Source: an uncultured Eubacteriales bacterium
GTDB lineage: Bacteria; Bacillota; Clostridia; Oscillospirales; Oscillospiraceae
Assembly (NCBI GenBank): GCA_900549485.1
Contig: UROG01000039.1
Coordinates: forward strand, 1-27,046
Length of the DNA stretch: 27,046 nucleotides
Direction of reading: 5' to 3'
Positions 22,989 to 27,046 of the stretch are shown in pieces (the first letter of the stretch is position 1; each line of letters opens with the position of its first letter). The position numbers and the translations under genes were made by a program. The notes beneath the pieces are model-generated. The model did not search any database, was not told where the DNA came from, and was given only the letters and a program-made list of their open reading frames with translations.

Positions 22989-24242
22989 TCATTCTATATC
23001 CATCATCCGGCGTATTCTCATAAGCGTCAGACGATTACGTACAAGGGGTGAATTTTCCAGAAGCTCGGGAAGCTGGGCTTCCGAAACGCCGATGCTTTCA
23101 AGCGTCCTTTTTGCATCCAGCGCCTCAAGCAGACCGTAAAGCCGTTCCTCCGTCGGAAGCTCGTCAATGATCTTCCGCACAGCGTCCCACTTTTCGATAA
23201 GCGCCTCCGGTGTGACGGCGGCAAGGCAGTCATTCTCGTTTTCCTTTATAAGTGACTGCGCCAGACGCTCACCGAAAAAGCGTATGAAATGCTCCTCCGG
23301 AACGGGAGCATACGGCCTGACATAAGGTGCGATGTCGCTTATCCCGGCAAGACGCTTGTATTCTCTCACGGCGATCAGCGAACCGACGCCGGTCTTTTCG
23401 CCGTGCATTGCGGGAAAAGCGACTTTGAACGCGGCAGGCTCCATCTCGATCATATGCGAGATATGGTGCTCCGCGCCGGAGGCGGGACGGGAATTGCCCA
23501 TCATCTGCATGGCGATGCCGCTCATGATAAGCGCGTATGTAACATCGACGTATGCTTTGTCCTCACCGCGGACTATGCCGGGGACGCTGTCCATGACTGT
23601 GTCCGCCGCGGACTTCATTATGTCGTGTATCTCTGCGCAGAAATGCTCACCCGTCAGGAGATTTGCGATCCTCCACTCGGCGAGAGCCGTATATTTTGCC
23701 ATAATATCGCCCACACCGCTGCGGACGAGCGCCATCGGCGCGTTTTTTATAATGTCAATATCCGCCAGCACGATTTCGGGCGCAACGGCGGGAAGCGTTT
23801 TCTTGAAGCCATACCATGTCATCGCGGCGACGGTGCTGCAAAAACCGTCCACGCTTGCGCCGGTCGGGCAGGAGACAAAGCGTATGCCGCGCTCATGCGC
23901 GCAGAAGCGGGCGATGTCGTGAATGGTGCCGCTGCCGACGGCGATAATGACCTCCACGTCGCTCTCAAGCTTTTGAAGAACCTCCGCCGTGGATATCTCG
24001 TTTGCGTGCAGACCCTCCGGGTCAAGGACGATCTCCTGCTCGGCACGGGGATGTCTGCCCTCGGAAGCGGCGTATGAATTTTTGCCGTAGAGCGCACAGC
24101 GTTTGCCGGAAACGCCGAAATCGCTCATATATTTTTCAAAGCTCAGAAGACAGCCGGATTCTATCACCGCAGCCTTTGTCTCCATGCTATGCTCTCTGCC
24201 GCAGCTGCATTTGCCGCTGTATCTGCCGCAATCAACAAACAT
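22989..24242 (-). CDS. sn-Glycerol-1-phosphate dehydrogenase-like protein (AraM/EgsA family), copy 2
   Basis: This second family member has 417 residues and is the first gene of the ABC operon. It shares the N-terminal C12-x-C14-GRE-H18 motif, the nucleotide loop AVGSGTIHDIARF (101-113, with the family-typical histidine), TGASVDGFCST, and metal-ligand candidates D179 (SGVGDIMAK), H259/H260/H263 (RPASGAEHHISHM) and H280 (PAMHGEKTG). I chose the third in-frame ATG at 24242 because GAGG lies 8 bases upstream and the earlier ATGs have no ribosome site. Known enzymes use Ni or Zn and NAD(P)H on G1P/DHAP. Placement beside an importer suggests catabolic oxidation of an imported phosphate, not lipid synthesis; this is inference. 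Confidence 0.85.
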   Translation of the reverse strand: MFVDCGRYSGKCSCGREHSMETKAAVIESGCLLSFEKYMSDFGVSGKRCALYGKNSYAASEGRHPRAEQEIVLDPEGLHANEISTAEVLQKLESDVEVIIAVGSGTIHDIARFCAHERGIRFVSCPTGASVDGFCSTVAAMTWYGFKKTLPAVAPEIVLADIDIIKNAPMALVRSGVGDIMAKYTALAEWRIANLLTGEHFCAEIHDIMKSAADTVMDSVPGIVRGEDKAYVDVTYALIMSGIAMQMMGNSRPASGAEHHISHMIEMEPAAFKVAFPAMHGEKTGVGSLIAVREYKRLAGISDIAPYVRPYAPVPEEHFIRFFGERLAQSLIKENENDCLAAVTPEALIEKWDAVRKIIDELPTEERLYGLLEALDAKRTLESIGVSEAQLPELLENSPLVRNRLTLMRIRRMMDIE

Positions 24243-24289
24243 TATGTATGCCTCATTTGAAAGGATTTGCATTTTTGCCGGGGGGAGAC

Positions 24290-24360
24290 GCAAAAATGAC
24301 AGCAAAAAATCAATTTAAGAAAAAATTCATATGTACATTCAAGTACTTTGTCATTTTTGC
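24290..24360 (-). repeat. 12-base inverted repeat in the ABC operon leader
   Basis: GCAAAAATGACA (24290-24301) and TGTCATTTTTGC (24349-24360) are perfectly complementary over 47 intervening bases. Both arms lie inside the predicted leader of about 170 bases. It could be an RNA stem that hides or exposes the ribosome site, or two operator half-sites. Confidence 0.5.
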
Positions 24361-24421
24361 AGCAATAGACCCGCGCTGAATATGCTTATACGGATTTTTT
24401 TCATCAAAATGCATGAATGTT

Positions 24422-24450
24422 ATTATACTCAATACTCTTGACATTAGCAA
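24422..24450 (-). promoter_or_regulatory. Promoter of the dehydrogenase/ABC operon
   Basis: Minus strand: TTGCTA (24445-24450), 17 bases, TATAAT (24422-24427), start predicted near 24415. It overlaps the divergent deoR promoter, so the two probably cannot fire at once. Confidence 0.72.
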
Positions 24451-24466
24451 GCTTTGGCGCTAATAT
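24438..24466 (+). promoter_or_regulatory. Promoter of the DeoR-family regulator gene
   Basis: TTGACA (24438-24443), 17 bases, TAATAT (24461-24466), close to consensus. The start near 24473 falls inside the operator dyad (24466-24480), the expected geometry for autorepression. Confidence 0.78.
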
Positions 24467-24489
24467 TGATAAACAATCAAAAACGATCA
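24455..24489. promoter_or_regulatory. Operator copy B of the putative phospho-polyol regulon
   Basis: The dyad TTGAT-AAACA-ATCAA (24466-24480) is followed by a direct repeat of its right half (AAACAATCAA then AAACGATCAA). The 35-base element matches 18868-18902 at 30 of 35 positions and sits at the same distance upstream of the minus-strand promoter. The divergent DeoR-type protein is the natural candidate binder. Confidence 0.75.
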
Positions 24490-24512
24490 AAAAAACAGAA
24501 ACGGGGATTCAG

Positions 24513-25256
24513 ATGAAGCAGGAGCGTTTCCAGAAAATATTGGATATTCTGGCAAAGAACGATTACGCAAGCGTGGAAAGCCTGAGCAGGGAACTGTTTG
24601 TAAGTATGCCGACTATACGGCGCGATCTCAACACGATGCAGGATATGGGACTTGTTGTGAGAAGCCACGGCGGCGTTGTCAGACGGCGCAGTGAGACGGA
24701 GGGGGGACCCGCATTTTTCCGAATGGGCATAAATCCCGGCGAAAAGCTCCGCCTTGACAAGGCCGCCGCCGCATTTCTGCACGACGGCTGCATGGTTTTT
24801 CTTGACGAGTCCACAACGACGCTGCATCTTATCGACCAGATGGCAAGGTTCAAGAACATCACTGTCGTTACGAACAGCCTTTCTGTACTCCAGCTGGCGG
24901 CGAAGTACCGCATCCCGAGCATATGCCTCGGCGGCGATACGAGCTATGAGACGATGAGCTTTTACGGCTCTGACGCGGAGGAAATGGTGAAGCGTTTCGG
25001 CATAGATATCATGTTTTTCTCGTCGTCGGCGCTCACGGCGGGCGGCTGGATCGCCGATTACAGTGCGCGCTCCACATCTCTGCGCAGGCACGTGCTCACG
25101 CAGGCGGATAAAAAAGTATTTCTCTGCGACAAGAGCAAGTTTCTCCGCCCGGGCGCGTATATGCTTATGCCGCTGAGCGAGGCGGATCATATAATCGTAA
25201 ACGCGCCCCTGCCGCAGGGGATCGATACCGGCAATGCGGAAATTACCGTGATATAA
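24513..25256 (+). CDS. DeoR-family transcriptional regulator
   Basis: The product has 247 residues, the usual family length. An N-terminal DeoR winged HTH covers 1-57 (QERFQKILDILAKNDYASVE, ELFVSMPTIRRDLNTMQDMG, VVRSHGGVVRR). The C-terminal DeoRC sensor domain has the sugar-phosphate-binding type motifs FLDESTTTLHLIDQM, VVTNSLSVLQLAA, CLGGDTSYETMSFYG, FFSSSALTAGGWIAD and CDKSKF. Family members respond to phosphorylated intermediates, which fits the neighbouring phosphate-metabolism genes. The ATG at 24513 follows GGGG at 7 bases; the longer frame begins before the promoter -35 box. It is divergent from the dehydrogenase/ABC operon and its own promoter overlaps the operator. Confidence 0.93.
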   Translation: MKQERFQKILDILAKNDYASVESLSRELFVSMPTIRRDLNTMQDMGLVVRSHGGVVRRRSETEGGPAFFRMGINPGEKLRLDKAAAAFLHDGCMVFLDESTTTLHLIDQMARFKNITVVTNSLSVLQLAAKYRIPSICLGGDTSYETMSFYGSDAEEMVKRFGIDIMFFSSSALTAGGWIADYSARSTSLRRHVLTQADKKVFLCDKSKFLRPGAYMLMPLSEADHIIVNAPLPQGIDTGNAEITVI

Positions 25257-25291
25257 AAACCACCGTGAAGGCGGCACTGTGAGAGATGAAT

Positions 25292-26005
25292 ATGTTTACA
25301 ACAGAGCATTTTATATGGATAGGGCTTTGCGCGGCGTTTATAGCAGCCATGTGCATAATTGCCGGAAAGCGTAAAATGGGCTTGAAGCAGGCGGGCGGCA
25401 TTATGGTCTTCATATGCGCCGTCAGCGAGATAAGCAAGATGATGAGCGGTATGATCGCAAGCCCCGGCGGCGGGATGCATCTTGACCCACTGAATCTCCC
25501 GCTTCATCTGTGCAGTCTGATGATCTTTTCCGTGCTGTATATCACATTTGCAAAAGAAAGCGGATTAAAGCGCCTGCTTATGAATTTTACGGCAGTGATG
25601 GGTACTCTCGGCAGCTTCTGCGCGATAATGATACCGACGAACGGCACGGATTTCGGGGACATACTTGCCTATCAGTGCTTTGTGTATCACGCAGGGCTTA
25701 TGTGGTTTTCACTGTATCTCATTTTTTCCGGCAATGCGCAGATCGGAAGTGTGCGGAGCTTTGCCGAAAATCTCGGACTGCTGCTGGCGCTTGCATTTGC
25801 CATGCTGTATATCAACGGGGCGCTGTCGGTCTATGATACGAATTTCTTCTATCTCACGCGTCCGCCGATGGAAAATCTGCCGTATCTAAACCTTGAGCGC
25901 GGGTGGTATGTCTATTTCCTGCGTATGCTTTCCTTGGGAACGGCGCTGATAGCGCTTTTCCACCTGCCGTTTATCCTGAAAGCGCGCAAAAGCTGCCGTG
26001 TATGA
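25292..26005 (+). CDS. YwaF/TIGR02206-type integral membrane protein
   Basis: This membrane protein of 237 residues has six or seven spans (IWIGLCAAFIAAMCIIAG, GGIMVFICAVSEISKM, LCSLMIFSVLYITFA, LLMNFTAVMGTLGSFCAI and others). The LPLHLCSLMIF motif in the third span and the small-residue NFTAVMGTLGSF segment are typical of the TIGR02206 / TMEM164-like group. Its function is unknown. I chose the ATG at 25292 because GAGAG lies 6 bases upstream; the ATG at 25286 would sit directly on it. It follows the regulator stop by 35 bases with no terminator, so co-transcription is likely, but a link to the transport system is not established. Confidence 0.78.
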   Translation: MFTTEHFIWIGLCAAFIAAMCIIAGKRKMGLKQAGGIMVFICAVSEISKMMSGMIASPGGGMHLDPLNLPLHLCSLMIFSVLYITFAKESGLKRLLMNFTAVMGTLGSFCAIMIPTNGTDFGDILAYQCFVYHAGLMWFSLYLIFSGNAQIGSVRSFAENLGLLLALAFAMLYINGALSVYDTNFFYLTRPPMENLPYLNLERGWYVYFLRMLSLGTALIALFHLPFILKARKSCRV

Positions 26006-26077
26006 CAAAACGAGCCGAAGAAAGCATACTTCAGCTATAATTTAAATGTATAGGCGGTCAAATCGGATTTTGCCGGC

Positions 26078-26095
26078 GCTCTGAGCTGTCAGAGC
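26078..26095. terminator. Small hairpin between convergent genes
   Basis: GCTCTGA (26078-26084) pairs with TCAGAGC (26089-26095) around GCTG; the stem includes the stop of the small minus-strand ORF. GCGGTC near 26054 and GACCGC near 26101 can close an outer stem. There is no T run, so termination is only suggested. Confidence 0.4.
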
Positions 26096-26229
26096 AGCAA
26101 GACCGCGCTTCTGCGTCCCCAATACATGATGCTTGCGCGCTCAAAAACGGAATAGCCTATAAAGCCGAGCAGCGCAATAAGCATCAGGGTCGTGACGGTT
26201 GTCACGGTGTTTCCAAAATAAAGCTTCAA
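26089..26229 (-). CDS. Putative 46-residue single-span membrane protein
   Basis: Reading the minus strand from TTG at 26229 gives 46 codons: a short start (KLYFGNTVTTVTT), a hydrophobic span LMLIALLGFIGYSVF at about 15-29, and a basic end (ERASIMYWGRRSAVLLL). AAAGGG lies 11 bases before the TTG, which is somewhat long. It begins 46 bases after the TetR stop with no terminator between, so it could be a regulator-linked small membrane protein. I recognise no family. The unusual start codon, short length and lack of comparative evidence keep confidence low. Confidence 0.4.
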   Translation of the reverse strand: MKLYFGNTVTTVTTLMLIALLGFIGYSVFERASIMYWGRRSAVLLL

Positions 26230-26275
26230 AATTATTGCATCCCTTTCGTTGGGGCGTATCGCCACGTTGATTTTT

Positions 26276-26884
26276 TTATTTCTGTGCTTCCATACGCGCT
26301 ATGAAGCGGTCAATATGCTCATTCAGACGCCGGAAGACAGCGTTTTTGTCCTCCGCACCGTCATAAATGCCGTAAAGCAGATACATCGGACCGTAGAAAT
26401 CCAGAGCAAGCTGCATGGCGGATTCATCGGAATCCGTCATCTTTCTGAAAATCGCCGCCATATATTCCGTCGGCCCTGACGCGAGATAATCCTGATAGAG
26501 CTTTGCAAGCTCCTTGTCGCGGTATTGCTCAAGCGTCAGCATTTTTCTGAAATTTGCGGAAAACTTTTCTTCCGTCCAATGGGAAAACTGCGCCGCACTG
26601 TATGCGCGGATCTTTTCGAGCGGAGTGTGTATATAAGCTTCCGCAAAGCCGTCCGGCTCCGTCTCCGGCATCTCATATTCCTCGGCGCGCTCATAGTCCA
26701 TCCTGTTCATCCGCTCCACGATCTTATCAAGAATTTCCTGCTTGCCTGTATAGTGCTTGTATAAAGCGGCCTTCGTCGTCCCAAGTTCTTTGGCAATATC
26801 GCTCATGGATGTGCCGAGGTAGCCGCGCTGGGAAAACAGCTCAAGCGCGATCTCAATAATGCGCTCCCTTGTGTCGTTTGCCAT
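26276..26884 (-). CDS. TetR/AcrR-family transcriptional regulator
   Basis: The product has 202 residues. The N-terminal TetR HTH covers about 5-55 (TRERIIEIALELFSQRGY, TSMSDIAKELGTTKAALYKH, YTGKQEILDKIV). The C-terminal ligand-binding part contains a hydrophobic helical core with no recognisable substrate class. The ATG at 26884 has AGGAGG exactly 6 bases upstream; an earlier ATG abuts that site and is unlikely. Its own promoter is bracketed by two large palindromic sites, so it is almost certainly autoregulated. The usual partner (an efflux pump or enzyme) is not in the window on this side; the only gene downstream is the 46-residue ORF. Confidence 0.92.
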   Translation of the reverse strand: MANDTRERIIEIALELFSQRGYLGTSMSDIAKELGTTKAALYKHYTGKQEILDKIVERMNRMDYERAEEYEMPETEPDGFAEAYIHTPLEKIRAYSAAQFSHWTEEKFSANFRKMLTLEQYRDKELAKLYQDYLASGPTEYMAAIFRKMTDSDESAMQLALDFYGPMYLLYGIYDGAEDKNAVFRRLNEHIDRFIARMEAQK

Positions 26885-26903
26885 AAGCATCCTCCTGAAT
26901 AAT

Positions 26904-26947
26904 AGTAACCGTTCGGTAACTTATATTATAGTTACCGAACGGTTACT
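26904..26947. promoter_or_regulatory. Double TetR operator
   Basis: Two 18-base arms, 26904-26921 and 26930-26947, are perfect reverse complements across the 8-base spacer TATATTAT. Each arm is itself nearly palindromic (GTAACCG-TT-CGGTAAC, one mismatch), so there are two TetR-type sites whose centres are 26 bases apart. The right arm fills the promoter spacer and the left arm covers the transcript start. Confidence 0.88.
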
Positions 26948-26953
26948 TGCCAA
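26925..26953 (-). promoter_or_regulatory. Promoter of the TetR gene
   Basis: Minus strand: TTGGCA (26948-26953), 17 bases, TATAAT (26925-26930). The 17-base spacer is almost exactly one operator arm, which implies direct repression by the gene's own product. Confidence 0.8.
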
Positions 26954-26995
26954 GAGGCATTTTGATTTTTTTTGAAATTTATAGGTTCTAAAATA

Positions 26996-27040
26996 AATGT
27001 TGGGGTGGACGCTCGTAAAGAGAGGTCCACACCCAACATT
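26996..27040. terminator. Hairpin terminator at the right edge
   Basis: AATGTTGGG (26996-27004) pairs with CCCAACATT (27032-27040), and TGGAC pairs with GTCCA further in, with a small internal bulge. On the plus strand it is followed by TTTTCAT. No plus-strand gene in the window needs it, so it may end a gene entering from beyond the right edge, or act bidirectionally. Bases 26954-26995 are AT-rich with no ORF. Confidence 0.55.
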
Positions 27041-27046
27041 TTTCAT

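Overview
The window looks like a chromosomal segment of a moderately GC-rich (roughly half G+C by eye) member of the Bacillota, most likely a gut-type Clostridia/Oscillospirales. This is an inference from the gene families: DUF4342 protein, ECF sigma factor with a PepSY anti-sigma, YwaF-type membrane protein, GT39 transferase with a discoidin-like insert, PAEEAA-linker lipoprotein, AGGAGG-type ribosome sites. No rRNA, tRNA, insertion sequence, phage gene or CRISPR array was seen. Coding is dense on both strands, and no gene-free stretch exceeds about 300 bases.

Left part (1-2257, minus strand): a small PepSY-domain gene, an ECF sigma factor overlapping its membrane-bound PepSY anti-sigma gene, and a DUF4342 membrane protein. 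The sigma operon and the small PepSY gene share the same ECF-type promoter (TGTAACC, 14 bases, GCATC), so they look like one small regulon.

Housekeeping block (2418-9504): D-Ala-D-Ala ligase (plus) converges on a cysteine desulfurase (minus), which diverges from a tight plus-strand operon mtaB-serC-serA-alaX. The operon ends with serine biosynthesis genes and an alanyl-tRNA editing protein, the enzyme that clears serine from tRNA(Ala). A strong hairpin closes it.

Cell-envelope block (9509-16499): a membrane-anchored hydrolase with helical repeats, and a likely operon of lipoprotein, NagD-like HAD phosphatase and protein-mannosyltransferase-like GT39 enzyme, all minus. A divergent plus-strand pair follows: a DUF364/DUF4213 protein and an XRE-type regulator.

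Putative phospho-polyol system (16620-25256): the most interesting region. Two paralogous sn-glycerol-1-phosphate dehydrogenase-like genes (AraM/EgsA family), a HAD phosphatase, a complete FbpA/AfuA-type ABC importer (lipoprotein, fused two-domain permease, ATPase) and a divergent DeoR-family regulator. The two minus-strand transcription units each start with a TTGCWA-17-TAWAAT promoter. Each promoter has a 35-base element at exactly the same distance upstream, matching at 30 of 35 positions, and its inverted repeat carries compensatory base changes. This ties both units to one regulator. I infer import and oxidation of a glycerol-1-phosphate-like compound to a central intermediate such as DHAP.

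Right end (25292-27046): a YwaF-type membrane protein, an unlisted 46-residue hydrophobic ORF, and a TetR regulator whose promoter is bracketed by two perfect 18-base operator arms.
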